Counted from the first letter of the stretch, positions 41,760 to 50,457 are shown. The stretch: DNA of 51,190 nucleotides from Thermocaproicibacter sp036260805 (GCA_036260805.1 DATALZ010000017.1:1-51190), one strand, 5' to 3'. Made by a program: numbers and translations. The notes: generated by a model not told the origin, from the letters alone.

Positions 41760-41831
41760 CAAAAACAGCGGAAGAATGTGAATTTCACGGCCGGGCATTA
41801 CCGGCCTTTTTAAAAATAGGAGGAAACGTGC

Positions 41832-42734
41832 GTGAAGGACGTTTTTCGTTCCACAGGGTTCAAAATACTTGTGGCAGTGGTGTTTGTCATGTTCTGCCTG
41901 ATGCTTGTTACATCCAATTCGGGCAGCTCGGTAACGGCTAAGCTTTTTGGCTACGTGACGACCCCCATGCAGAGAATCAGCACTGTGGTAACCAACAATG
42001 CTACAGTTACGGCGCAGTCCGTCACCCAGTCGAAGGATGACCTGATTGCCGAAAACAAAAAACTGAAGGAACAGATTGATGAGCTGAACAAAAAGCTTGT
42101 CAATTATTATACCTATCAGCAGGAAAACGCGCAGCTGCGCAAATTTCTGGAGCTGAAGAGCCAGAACCAGGATTTCAAACCGGTTTCCGCCGCGGTCATC
42201 GGCCGTGACCCGAACGATCTGTTCGGCCAGTTCACCATTGACCAGGGCACACAGTCCGGAGTTTCTCTCAACGACCCGGTCGTTACCGAAGCCGGCGTCA
42301 TCGGGTGGGTTTCCTCTGTAAATTCCAGCTACAGTAAGGTGACGACTATCCTCTCACCGGATACGAAAATCAGCGCGGTCGACAAGACGAACCGAGAAAC
42401 GGGAGTAATCGGCTGCGACATTCAGTCCGCCGACCAGGGCATTCTGAAGCTGCAGTATCTGTCTTCCGGCACGAAGGTCAAGGCGGGCGATATCATCGTT
42501 ACAAACGGCATCGGCGGGGTTTACCCCCGCAACCTGATTGTGGGCACCGTAAAAACCATAAAGCACAGCCCGTACGACGTATCGCTGTATGCCGAAGTAA
42601 CGCCTGCTGTTAATGTAAAGGAAGTCCGCGACGTAATGGTCATTACGTCGTTCCTCGGGAAAGGGCAGGCTTTGCAGAAGGCCTCTTCAACGCCATCGAC
42701 CGCGACGGCTTCCTCTTCTTCCGGAAGCAAGTAA
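41832..42734 (+). CDS. mreC: Rod-shape-determining protein MreC
   Basis: A 300-aa membrane-anchored protein of the lateral wall elongation complex, linking MreB and MreD to penicillin-binding proteins. One N-terminal helix (about 10-27) is followed by a coiled coil (about 62-110, DLIAENKKLKEQIDELNKKL) and the double beta-barrel domain outside the cell (about 115-275, with VIGRDPNDLFGQFTIDQGTQ). A 20-residue Ser/Thr/Ala tail ends it. The start is GTG, with AGGAGG eight bases before. It opens the cluster mreC-mreD-PBP2-minD-like-mgsA; mreB is not in the window. Confidence 0.96.
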   Translation: MKDVFRSTGFKILVAVVFVMFCLMLVTSNSGSSVTAKLFGYVTTPMQRISTVVTNNATVTAQSVTQSKDDLIAENKKLKEQIDELNKKLVNYYTYQQENAQLRKFLELKSQNQDFKPVSAAVIGRDPNDLFGQFTIDQGTQSGVSLNDPVVTEAGVIGWVSSVNSSYSKVTTILSPDTKISAVDKTNRETGVIGCDIQSADQGILKLQYLSSGTKVKAGDIIVTNGIGGVYPRNLIVGTVKTIKHSPYDVSLYAEVTPAVNVKEVRDVMVITSFLGKGQALQKASSTPSTATASSSSGSK

Positions 42735-42761
42735 TTTGAATGATGTTTCATGTCATTCAAA
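42735..42761 (+). other. Hairpin between mreC and mreD
   Basis: TTTGAATGA pairs with TCATTCAAA around a 9-base loop, directly after the mreC stop. A weak T-rich stretch follows, so it may tune mreC/mreD ratio or protect the upstream mRNA. Confidence 0.5.
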
Positions 42762-42861
42762 CTGGGTTTTGTGCTTTTTGGCCAGTAAGAATGACCCAAA
42801 TTCGGCCAATGCCGAAACCGCACAATTCTCCGGCTCGGTGTAAGAAAGGAAAGGCCGTTTT

Positions 42862-43374
42862 ATGACGAAATACCGCGCAATCCGCTGGATTGCTTATTTC
42901 TTGGAAATTGTCGTAATCTTTGTTCTGCAGGAAACGCCGGGTCTGATCCCCGAGATTTTTCACGCAAGGCCGGTCGCGGTGATTCCAGCGGTTCTGTCCA
43001 TCGCTCTGTTTGAGAGCGAAGTCCCGTCCATGGTTTTCGGCCTCATCGGCGGACTGCTGATTGATTTCGGCTTTGGTGGAATTCTTGGGTTCCACGGCCT
43101 TATTCTCGCGGCGGCCTGTTTTATCATATCCGCTATGGCGGCAAACCTGTTTCGAACGAACTTTCTCACCGCCGTTCTGGTTTCTCTTATTGTTACGGCG
43201 CTGATTACATTCCTGCAGTGGGCCTGCTTTTACGTCCTTTACGGATACCAGCATACCCTTTACGCCCTTACGGCGCATTATCTGCCGATTTTCTGCTACA
43301 CGGCGGTGCTGATGCCGATTACCTATTATTTCAACCGTGCGCTTGCAATGCAGATTCGCTCAAAGGAGGAATGA
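42862..43374 (+). CDS. mreD: Rod-shape-determining protein MreD
   Basis: A 170-aa polytopic inner-membrane protein with five to six helices, partner of MreC in the elongasome. The conserved FGLIGGLLIDFGFGGILGFHG segment (about 59-79) is present. Ribosome site AAGGAAAGG, somewhat upstream of the ATG. It follows mreC by 127 bases and precedes the PBP2 gene by only four bases. As usual for MreD, sequence conservation beyond that segment is low; context makes the call secure. Confidence 0.93.
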   Translation: MTKYRAIRWIAYFLEIVVIFVLQETPGLIPEIFHARPVAVIPAVLSIALFESEVPSMVFGLIGGLLIDFGFGGILGFHGLILAAACFIISAMAANLFRTNFLTAVLVSLIVTALITFLQWACFYVLYGYQHTLYALTAHYLPIFCYTAVLMPITYYFNRALAMQIRSKEE

Positions 43375-43378
43375 CACT

Positions 43379-45499
43379 GTGGGTGAAGAAGAAAAAAACT
43401 CAAAAGGCACCGGCCGGTTCGTTTTTGCCGGAATTTTTGTTCTGGCTGCCGCCCTTGTTTATGTTCTGCGCCTTACGAACTGGCAGATCCTCAACCATTC
43501 CAAATGGCTCAAGACCGCTGACCAGTCCGATTCCTACAAAGTGTCAATGGATGCCGCACGCGGCGAAATCCTCGACTCCAAGGGCAACGGCCTTGTTGTC
43601 AATAAAACCGGTTACGCAATTCAGTTCAACGCGGCAACCATGACGGATTCCACTCAGAACAAGACCATCCTCACGCTGATCAAGCTCCTGAATTCCAGAA
43701 AAGAAAAGTGGGACGACGTTCTTCCCATCAAGATCAATACGGCGGGGAAGTATGAATTTATTTCCGGCGAGGATAAGGAGATATCCTTCCTGAAGTCAAA
43801 AGACTGCCTAAACGTGAACTCTTACGCTACGGCCGCAGAGTGCATGCAGCAGTTGGAAGAAAAATACGATTGCAAAGGGTATTCCGCACAGGATACCCGA
43901 AGCATTGTTTCCGTTCGATACAATATGACGAAATCCGGCTTCTCCGTTTCGCTTCCCTATACGTTCGCAAGCGGAATCAGTCAGGATACCATCGCCATTA
44001 TGAGCGAGAACTCGGCCAATATGCCGGGTGTTGATACCAAAGTAACCACGATCCGGCAGTATCCGGATGGGGCGCTCATGCCGCAGATTCTCGGCATGGT
44101 CGGTGCAATTTCGCAGGAAGAATACGACGAGCTCCATACCACGAAGGGCTACGCGCTCAACGCCCGCCTTGGCAAAAGCGGAATCGAGCAGGCGTTTGAG
44201 GATTACCTCCGCGGCAAAACCGGCGAAAAGACGGTCAACCTCAAAACCGACGGCTCCTTCGGCTCCGAAACGGTCACCAAACAGCCGACTTCCGGCGACT
44301 CCGTTTACCTCACCATCGACAGCAACCTGCAGAAGGTCGTGAACGCGTCTCTTGCCAAAAATGTTAAGGCCACGCAGGCAAACGGCAGGCTCACCGGCAA
44401 AGGTGCCGACTGTGTGGGCGGCGCGGCGGTTGTTCTCCGCGTGAAGGATTTTGCAATTCTTGCGGCTTCCACCTATCCGTCCTACGACCAAAACCAGTAC
44501 ACAAGCAACACCAGCTACTACAACCAGCTGCTGAAAGATACCGCGAAACCGCTCTTTAACCGCGCGTTCAACGGCGCGTTTACGCCGGGCTCCATTTTCA
44601 AGCCTTCCGTCGCGCTGGCTGCGCTGCAGGAAGGTGCAATTACCAATTCAACCGTCATTACCTGCCACGGCGCTTTTGACCGTTACTCGGATGTTGGCCT
44701 GACCATTAAGTGCATGGGCTATCATGGCCCCATTACTCTTCCTACTGCGCTTGCAAAGTCCTGCAATACGTTTTTCTGCGAAACCGGTTACCGCACTGGA
44801 ATTACGGCCATGAACCTGTATGCCAAGCGGCTCGGGCTGGGCGTAAAAACGGGGATTGAAATCAACGAAAGCGCGGGCATTCTGGCAGGCCCCGCAGAGC
44901 GCAAGGCCTCAGGCGGCACATGGAACTACGGCAGTGACGACGCGCAGGCCGCCATCGGGCAGAGCGACAACATGATTACGCCGCTTCAGCTCGCAACCTA
45001 CTGCGCAACCATTGCCAACAACGGCATCCGTCTCAAACCGCATCTGGTGGATAAAATAACAGATTATACCCGCACAAAAGTGATTAAAACAACTCCGGCT
45101 ACGGAAGTTGACAATATCGGCGTGTCCCAGCAGAATATCGACTATGTCAAGGCGGGTATGCGCGAAGTTGCAACAATCGGTACCGGAAGAACCGTGTTCG
45201 CAAATTACGGCATCGCTGTCGCGGGCAAAACCGGTACCGGCCAGACCGGCAACGGCTCTGATAACGTAACCTTTATCGGTTTTGCTCCATACGACAATCC
45301 GCAGATTGCCATCGCCGTTGCTCTGGAACACGGCGCAACCAGCCTGTATTCCAATTCCGTAGCAAAAGATATTTTCGACGCCTATTTCCGCGGCGCAACA
45401 GTTGATGCGAGTGGGAACATCGTAATACCTTCGGCTTCCTCCGCGTCGTCCGGTTCCTCGTCGGCGTCTTCTGCCGCGTCGTCCAAAAGCGCCGGCTGA
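43379..45499 (+). CDS. Penicillin-binding protein 2 (class B transpeptidase)
   Basis: A 706-aa membrane-anchored D,D-transpeptidase that cross-links peptidoglycan during elongation. One N-terminal helix (about 14-32), a dimerisation/pedestal domain (about 55-300), then the transpeptidase domain with S405-x-x-K (PGSIFKPS), S461-x-N (KSCNTFF) and K617-T-G (AGKTGTGQ), all intact. The last 30 residues are almost only Ser and Ala. The GTG start at 43379 has GGAGG nine bases before; any longer frame would run back into mreD. Position after mreCD marks it as the MrdA-type partner of the elongasome. Confidence 0.95.
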   Translation: MGEEEKNSKGTGRFVFAGIFVLAAALVYVLRLTNWQILNHSKWLKTADQSDSYKVSMDAARGEILDSKGNGLVVNKTGYAIQFNAATMTDSTQNKTILTLIKLLNSRKEKWDDVLPIKINTAGKYEFISGEDKEISFLKSKDCLNVNSYATAAECMQQLEEKYDCKGYSAQDTRSIVSVRYNMTKSGFSVSLPYTFASGISQDTIAIMSENSANMPGVDTKVTTIRQYPDGALMPQILGMVGAISQEEYDELHTTKGYALNARLGKSGIEQAFEDYLRGKTGEKTVNLKTDGSFGSETVTKQPTSGDSVYLTIDSNLQKVVNASLAKNVKATQANGRLTGKGADCVGGAAVVLRVKDFAILAASTYPSYDQNQYTSNTSYYNQLLKDTAKPLFNRAFNGAFTPGSIFKPSVALAALQEGAITNSTVITCHGAFDRYSDVGLTIKCMGYHGPITLPTALAKSCNTFFCETGYRTGITAMNLYAKRLGLGVKTGIEINESAGILAGPAERKASGGTWNYGSDDAQAAIGQSDNMITPLQLATYCATIANNGIRLKPHLVDKITDYTRTKVIKTTPATEVDNIGVSQQNIDYVKAGMREVATIGTGRTVFANYGIAVAGKTGTGQTGNGSDNVTFIGFAPYDNPQIAIAVALEHGATSLYSNSVAKDIFDAYFRGATVDASGNIVIPSASSASSGSSSASSAASSKSAG

Positions 45500-45608
45500 G
45501 CCCGTTTTTTTGAGCAAAGATACCAAACGGCACATGTAAAATTGGACAATCAAAATGCTTTACTACAGAAAAATATTGTGGTAATATAATAACAATGAGG
45601 GTTAATCT

Positions 45609-46355
45609 ATGGATACAGTTACGGTAATTACATCCGGTAAAGGTGGAGTGGGAAAATCCACCATATCGGCCGGCCTTGGTACGGCGCTTGCGGCGCGCGG
45701 CAAACGCGTCCTGTTAATTGACGGCGACGCCGGCCTCGGGTGCCTTGACCATATGCTTGGTGTTTCGGAACGGCGTGTGTTCGATATTGCCGATGTTGTT
45801 TCCGGAACAGCGGAACCGGACAAGGCTGTTTATGTTTCTTCTTTTTCACCCAACCTGTTTTTGCTTCCGGCTCCCGAAACGGAAGAGGACGTTGTAAGCC
45901 CGGATATCATGCGGGAACTGGTGAGCATCTTCTCCCGCTATTACGACCATGTTATTATCGACAGCCCCGCCGGAGTGGGGCAGGGCTTTTTAAGCGCCGT
46001 GGCGTCCGCAAGGCGCGCGATGCTTGTAGCCACGCCGGACCCGGTCTGTCTGCGCGACGCCGCCCAGACCCGTCTGCGGCTGCAGGAAGCCGGCATAACC
46101 CAGCAAAGACTGATTATCAATCGTTTTAACAGTACGAATTTTAAAGCGCAGGGATATTACCGCGACCTTGATTCCGTCATCGACGCGGCGGGTGTCCGGC
46201 TCATTGCCGTGATTCCGGACGATCCGCTTCTTGCTGCGGCAGGCGCCAACGCGCAGCCCGCGCCGCAGAAATCACCGGGGGCAATGGCTCTGGCCCGTCT
46301 TGCCGCAAGGCTCGAGGGCAATCAGGTGCCTCTGCCGCCGCTTCAAAAATTGTAA
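45609..46355 (+). CDS. MinD-like ATPase
   Basis: A 248-aa MinD/ParA-family ATPase. Deviant Walker A SGKGGVGKSTISAGLG (about 9-24), switch I-like IDGDAGLGCLDHMLGV (about 38-53) and Walker B IIDSPAGVGQGF (about 117-128) are all MinD-like. In Min systems it binds the membrane and recruits MinC to block division away from midcell. However, no MinC or MinE gene is next to it, and its C-terminus (LEGNQVPLPPLQKL) does not look like the usual amphipathic membrane-targeting helix. A different, elongasome-linked role is possible. A consensus TATAAT lies at 45585-45590, with no clear -35. Confidence 0.85.
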   Translation: MDTVTVITSGKGGVGKSTISAGLGTALAARGKRVLLIDGDAGLGCLDHMLGVSERRVFDIADVVSGTAEPDKAVYVSSFSPNLFLLPAPETEEDVVSPDIMRELVSIFSRYYDHVIIDSPAGVGQGFLSAVASARRAMLVATPDPVCLRDAAQTRLRLQEAGITQQRLIINRFNSTNFKAQGYYRDLDSVIDAAGVRLIAVIPDDPLLAAAGANAQPAPQKSPGAMALARLAARLEGNQVPLPPLQKL

Positions 46356-46382
46356 GAAGATTTGCCTTTTGGAGGGGAGTTT

Positions 46383-46787
46383 ATGAATATCGCTCTAATT
46401 GCCCATGACGCAAAGAAAGAACTGATGGTTCAGTTCTGCATCGCATACTGCGGCGTGTTAAGCCGCCATATGCTTTGCGCCACGGGAACTACGGGGAAAA
46501 TGGTATCCGAAGCCACAGGGCTTGAGATTCAGCGTTTCCTTGGCGGTTCTCAGGGCGGGGACCAGCAGATTGCCGCCCGCATTGCCTGCAATGAAGTCGA
46601 CCTGCTGCTGTTTTTCCGCGACCCGCTGAACCCGAAGCCGCACGAACCGAACGACATGAACCTGCTTCGCCTGTGCGATATGCACAACATCCCTGTGGCC
46701 ACCAACATTGCCACGGCGGAAGTGCTCATCCACGGCTTGGAGCGCGGCGACCTTGACTGGCGCAACATTCTGAATCCAAAAGCATAG
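46383..46787 (+). CDS. mgsA: Methylglyoxal synthase
   Basis: A 134-aa cytoplasmic enzyme turning dihydroxyacetone phosphate into methylglyoxal and phosphate, a glycolytic bypass that relieves sugar-phosphate stress. Family landmarks: IALIAHDAKKELM (about 3-15), CATGTTGKMV with the phosphate-binding Thr residues (about 34-43), GGSQGGDQQIAARIA including the catalytic Asp (about 55-69), FFRDPLNPKPHEPN (about 78-91) and NIPVATNIATAE. GGAGGGG precedes the ATG at 46383. It follows the MinD-like gene by 27 bases and is the last gene before the T-box. Confidence 0.96.
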   Translation: MNIALIAHDAKKELMVQFCIAYCGVLSRHMLCATGTTGKMVSEATGLEIQRFLGGSQGGDQQIAARIACNEVDLLLFFRDPLNPKPHEPNDMNLLRLCDMHNIPVATNIATAEVLIHGLERGDLDWRNILNPKA

Positions 46788-46802
46788 CCATTCCGGCATT
46801 GA

Positions 46803-47030
46803 ACGGAAGGAGTACCCAAGGGGCGTTTTGCCCCGTCTGATTCCCGCACAGAGAAAGAGCACCACGGCTGAGAGTGCTCGCGCAATTGGAATCATTGGGG
46901 AAGACATCCGCGAGCCGAACGCTGTCCCCGCGGAACAGGGGATCTTTTAAGGGAGGCTTCTGCCTCTGAAAAAGGGTGGCACCACGAGTGGAATTTCCCT
47001 CGTCCCTTTCCATGGGACGGGGATTTTTTG
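46803..47030 (+). promoter_or_regulatory. T-box leader (tRNA-sensing riboswitch) of hisS-aspS
   Basis: The T-box bulge AGGGTGGCACCACG at 46973-46986 is near the consensus. A stem III-like hairpin (GGGAGGC/GCCTCTG, 46951-46967) precedes it, and a strong terminator (CGTCCC/GGGACG with TTTTTT, about 46996-47029) follows. Stem I begins near AAGGAGTA (46807) and has an apical hairpin around 46857-46879 (GAGCAC...GTGCTC). The candidate specifier region GGGAAGACATCC holds GAC (Asp) at 46903-46905, overlapping CAT (His) at 46905-46907. When uncharged tRNA pairs, the terminator is disrupted and hisS-aspS is transcribed. Confidence 0.9.
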
Positions 47031-47142
47031 TTTTCAGTGCAATATAAGTTATTTATTAATAAAAATATACAAATAGTAATTTTAGAAAAAGAAATTTTTC
47101 CGCAAAGAAAAAGACGGCGGCATAGCCGCAAAGGAGTATGTT

Positions 47143-48438
47143 ATGGAACTGATCAAAGCGCAGAGAGGCACACAGGATATCCTTCCTTCCCAGTCCGACC
47201 GCTGGCAGGCGGTGGAAGACGTCATGCGCGGCGAAGCGGAAGTAAACGGCTTCGGCGAAATCCGCACCCCTGTGTTTGAGGATACCCATCTGTTTCAGCG
47301 TTCCGTGGGTGAAACGACCGACGTTGTGCAGAAAGAAATGTATACATTCGAGGACAAGGGCGGCCGCTCCATTACCTTAAAACCGGAGGGAACCGCCGGT
47401 ACGGTGCGCGCTTACCTGGAGCACGGGCTCTACAACGAACCCATGCCGGTGAAGATGTACTACATCACCCCCTGCTACCGTTACGAAAAGGCGCAGGCGG
47501 GCCGTCTCCGCGAGTTCCATCAGTTCGGCGTCGAGATGTTCGGTTCCGCCCTGCCGATTGCGGACGCCGGACTCATCGCCTTTGCGCACGGCCTTTTCGA
47601 GCGGCTCTGCGTTAAGAACCTTAAGCTGAAAATCAATTCCATCGGCTGCCCGGACTGCCGCGCAAAATATGCAGATGCACTCAAGGCGTATTTTACGGAG
47701 CATAAGGACAAGCTGTGCGAAACCTGCGTTTCCCGTCTGGAGCGCAACCCGATGCGGATTCTGGACTGCAAGAACCCCGAATGCGCCGAAGTCGCGCAGG
47801 GCGCGCCGCATATTCTGGATTATCTCTGCCCGGACTGCAAAGATCATTTTGAGCAGGTAAAAGCCGGCCTGGATTCCGTCGGCATCAAATATGAGATCGA
47901 CCCGACCATCGTCCGCGGGCTGGATTATTACACCCGCACCGTGTTTGAGTTTGTTTCCGGAGACCTCGGTGCGCAGAGCACCGTCTGCGGCGGCGGACGC
48001 TACGACGGCCTTGTGGAGGAAATGGGCGGCAAGCCGACCCCAGCGCTCGGTTTTGCCCTCGGCATTGAGCGCCTGCTGATGATTATGGAAGCGCAGAAGG
48101 TTGAATTCCCCGAGCCGGAAGCCTGCGAACTTTACATCGCGTCCGTGGGCGATGCAGCCCAGAAAGAGGCGTTCCGCATTGTCCACAGCATGCGCGAGTG
48201 CTCCATCAAGGCTGCCTGCGACGAAGTCGGCCGCAGCCTGAACGCGCAGATGAAGTATGCCGGAAAGATCAACGCACAGTTCACGCTCGTTCTCGGCGAC
48301 GACGAACTCGAATCCGGCAGGGGTGTCATCAAGAATATGAAGACCGGAGAAAAAACGAAGGTCAATCTAAAAACGGACCTTGAGGGCCAGTTTGCGTCTA
48401 TCAGTACCGAAGCCGAAGACAACGATATTATGTTTTAA
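47143..48438 (+). CDS. hisS: Histidyl-tRNA synthetase
   Basis: A 431-aa class II synthetase that charges tRNA-His. The catalytic core has motif 2 (CYRYEKAQAGRLREFHQFGVE, about 104-124), the His-specific RGLDYYTRTVFEF (about 258-270), and motif 3 (GGGRYDGLVEEMGGKPTPALGFALGIERLL, about 283-312). The C-terminal anticodon-binding domain covers about 330-420. AAGGAG precedes the ATG by seven bases. It is the first gene after a T-box and is followed by aspS, with an interspersed repeat between the two. Confidence 0.97.
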   Translation: MELIKAQRGTQDILPSQSDRWQAVEDVMRGEAEVNGFGEIRTPVFEDTHLFQRSVGETTDVVQKEMYTFEDKGGRSITLKPEGTAGTVRAYLEHGLYNEPMPVKMYYITPCYRYEKAQAGRLREFHQFGVEMFGSALPIADAGLIAFAHGLFERLCVKNLKLKINSIGCPDCRAKYADALKAYFTEHKDKLCETCVSRLERNPMRILDCKNPECAEVAQGAPHILDYLCPDCKDHFEQVKAGLDSVGIKYEIDPTIVRGLDYYTRTVFEFVSGDLGAQSTVCGGGRYDGLVEEMGGKPTPALGFALGIERLLMIMEAQKVEFPEPEACELYIASVGDAAQKEAFRIVHSMRECSIKAACDEVGRSLNAQMKYAGKINAQFTLVLGDDELESGRGVIKNMKTGEKTKVNLKTDLEGQFASISTEAEDNDIMF

Positions 48439-48449
48439 ATTTTGATATC

Positions 48450-48544
48450 CTGAAGCAATTCCATTTCGAATTGCGAGATATAATGTATTCATCCACCGCA
48501 GGCGGTGGATGAATACAAACCAAAAAACACATTAAATTGCTATA
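48450..48544 (-). repeat. Long-form interspersed palindromic repeat (copy D) within the hisS-aspS operon
   Basis: About 95 bp in the same orientation as copies at 30421 and 31501. The central 16-bp hairpin TGTATTCATCCACCGC/GCGGTGGATGAATACA has two base pairs changed relative to the others, each with a matching change in the opposite arm. The ends are more decayed (GAAGCAATTCC; AAATTGCTATAC). It stops 25 bases before the aspS start. Confidence 0.85.
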
Positions 48545-48569
48545 CGTTAAAAATTTGGAGGATTCTCAA

Positions 48570-50366
48570 ATGGCAGAATTTATGAAGGGCCTGAAAAGGA
48601 CTCAATACTGCGGCACTCTCAGGAGCGCCGACGCCGGCAAAGAAGTAACCGTCTGCGGCTGGGCGCAGCGGCAGCGCGACCTTGGCCAGCTGATTTTTAT
48701 CGACCTGCGCGACCGTACCGGAATCGTGCAGCTCGCTTTTGATGACGCGACCGACCGCACGGTGTTCGACAAAGCATTTTCCGTCCGCGCCGAATACGTT
48801 CTCATTGCAAAGGGAACCGTGCGCGAGCGTTCCTCAAAGAACACCGAAATCCCTACAGGCGATGTGGAAATCGCGGTGACAGAGCTTCGCGTCCTTGCAA
48901 AGAGCGAGACGCCTCCCTTTGCCATTGAGCGGGAATCCGGCGTAAAGGAAGACCTTCGCCTGAAATACCGCTTCCTCGACCTTCGCCGCCCGGATTTACA
49001 GGAGAATATCGTAAAGCGCCACAAGATCGTAAAGATTGCGCGCGATTATTTTGACGACAACGGCTTTCTGGAAATCGAAACGCCGACCCTCATCAAATCT
49101 ACGCCGGAGGGTGCCCGCGACTACCTTGTGCCTTCCCGTATGTTCCCCGGCAGCTTTTTCGCTCTGCCGCAGTCCCCACAGCTTTACAAGCAGCTTTTAA
49201 TGCTTTCCGGGTTTGACCGCTATATGCAGGTTGCCCGCTGCTACCGCGACGAGGACCTTCGCGCCGACCGTCAGCCAGAATTTACGCAGATCGACTTTGA
49301 AATGTCTTTCGTCACACAGGAAGACGTTATGGCTATCGCGGAAGGATTCATCCGTGACGCCTATAAAAGCGTGCTGGGTGTGGATATTACCATCCCTTTG
49401 CCGCGGATCACGTGGCATGAAGCCATGCGCCGTTTTGGTTCCGATAAGCCGGATCTTCGCTTTGGCATGGAATTGATTGACCTGAGCGAAGCGCTGAAAG
49501 GTACCTCGTTCCGCGTGTTCGCAGGCGCACTTGCCGACGGCGGAAGCGTCCGCGGCATCAACCTCAAGGGACAGGCCGACAGCCTCAGCCGCAAGGAGAT
49601 CGACAAACTCGGCGAATGGGTAAAATCCTACGGCGCAAAGGGCCTCGCGTGGACGCGTCTTGCATCCTCGGCGGAAACATCTTCTTACGAAAAATTCCTT
49701 TCGCCGGAAGAGGCAAAAGCCGTCCGTACCACTCTTGGCGCGGAAACAGGCGACGTTCTCTTCCTCGTTGCAAGCAATGAAAATAAAGTGGTATTTGATT
49801 CGCTGGGCGCGCTGCGCTGCGAGCTTGCCCGCCGCTTCGGCCTGATCGACCCGAAGAAAATCGCCCTGCTGTGGGTCACCGATTTCCCGATGTTCGAGTT
49901 CAGCAAGGAAGAGAACCGCTGGATGGCCATGCACCACCCCTTCACCATGCCGCGTGAAGAAGATATCGGCAAGCTGGAGTCCGACCCAGGGAACGTTCTT
50001 GCCATTGCATATGATATGGTTCTGAACGGCAACGAAATCGGCGGCGGCTCCATCCGTATCAACGACAGCGAGCTTCAGCAGCGTATGTTTAAGGCTCTGC
50101 AGCTTACGCCGGAGCAGATCGAAAAGCGCTTCGGATTCCTGACCAATGCGTTCCGTTACGGTGTTCCGCCGCACGGCGGCATGGCGTTCGGCCTGGACCG
50201 GCTTGTTATGGTCATGCTGAACTGCGACAGCATCCGCGACGTGATTGCGTTCCCGAAGGTTGCGTCTTCCGCTGAACTGATGAGCGATGCCCCGACCGAC
50301 GTCGACGAGAAGCAGCTCGAAGAGCTGGGAATTGCCGTTCTGCCGAAGAACGAAGAAAAGAAATAA
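48570..50366 (+). CDS. aspS: Aspartyl-tRNA synthetase, bacterial type
   Basis: A 598-aa class II synthetase that charges tRNA-Asp. It has the N-terminal OB-fold anticodon domain (about 8-110, GWAQRQRDLGQLIFIDLRDR), the class II core with TPEGARDYLVPSR (about 173-185), motif 2 (ARCYRDEDLRADRQPEFTQ), the bacterial GAD insertion (about 280-415) and motif 3 (HGGMAFGLDRLVMVM, about 535-549). The ATG at 48570 follows GGAGG by eight bases; an in-frame upstream start lies within the repeat and is rejected. It shares the T-box with hisS. Confidence 0.97.
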   Translation: MAEFMKGLKRTQYCGTLRSADAGKEVTVCGWAQRQRDLGQLIFIDLRDRTGIVQLAFDDATDRTVFDKAFSVRAEYVLIAKGTVRERSSKNTEIPTGDVEIAVTELRVLAKSETPPFAIERESGVKEDLRLKYRFLDLRRPDLQENIVKRHKIVKIARDYFDDNGFLEIETPTLIKSTPEGARDYLVPSRMFPGSFFALPQSPQLYKQLLMLSGFDRYMQVARCYRDEDLRADRQPEFTQIDFEMSFVTQEDVMAIAEGFIRDAYKSVLGVDITIPLPRITWHEAMRRFGSDKPDLRFGMELIDLSEALKGTSFRVFAGALADGGSVRGINLKGQADSLSRKEIDKLGEWVKSYGAKGLAWTRLASSAETSSYEKFLSPEEAKAVRTTLGAETGDVLFLVASNENKVVFDSLGALRCELARRFGLIDPKKIALLWVTDFPMFEFSKEENRWMAMHHPFTMPREEDIGKLESDPGNVLAIAYDMVLNGNEIGGGSIRINDSELQQRMFKALQLTPEQIEKRFGFLTNAFRYGVPPHGGMAFGLDRLVMVMLNCDSIRDVIAFPKVASSAELMSDAPTDVDEKQLEELGIAVLPKNEEKK

Positions 50367-50379
50367 AAATATTTTTTTA

Positions 50380-50405
50380 AAAGTTTCCCTCTGGAGGGAA
50401 ACTTT
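50380..50405 (+). terminator. Hairpin after aspS
   Basis: AAAGTTTCCCTC and GAGGGAAACTTT form a 12-bp perfect stem with a 2-base loop. The T run lies before the stem and not after it, so efficiency in the plus direction is uncertain. Confidence 0.55.
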
Positions 50406-50457
50406 CGCCCTCATATGCGGGTATTATGGAAGGACTTTTTTAAAAGTACTTCGTTTT

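Noticed and set aside
6812..48517. The recurring GTGTTCATCCCCCGC hairpins as a CRISPR array or as ordinary terminators
   Set aside because: Copies are tens of kilobases apart with no regular spacers, so not CRISPR. No T run follows the stem, and flanking arms are conserved too, so they are not simple terminators.
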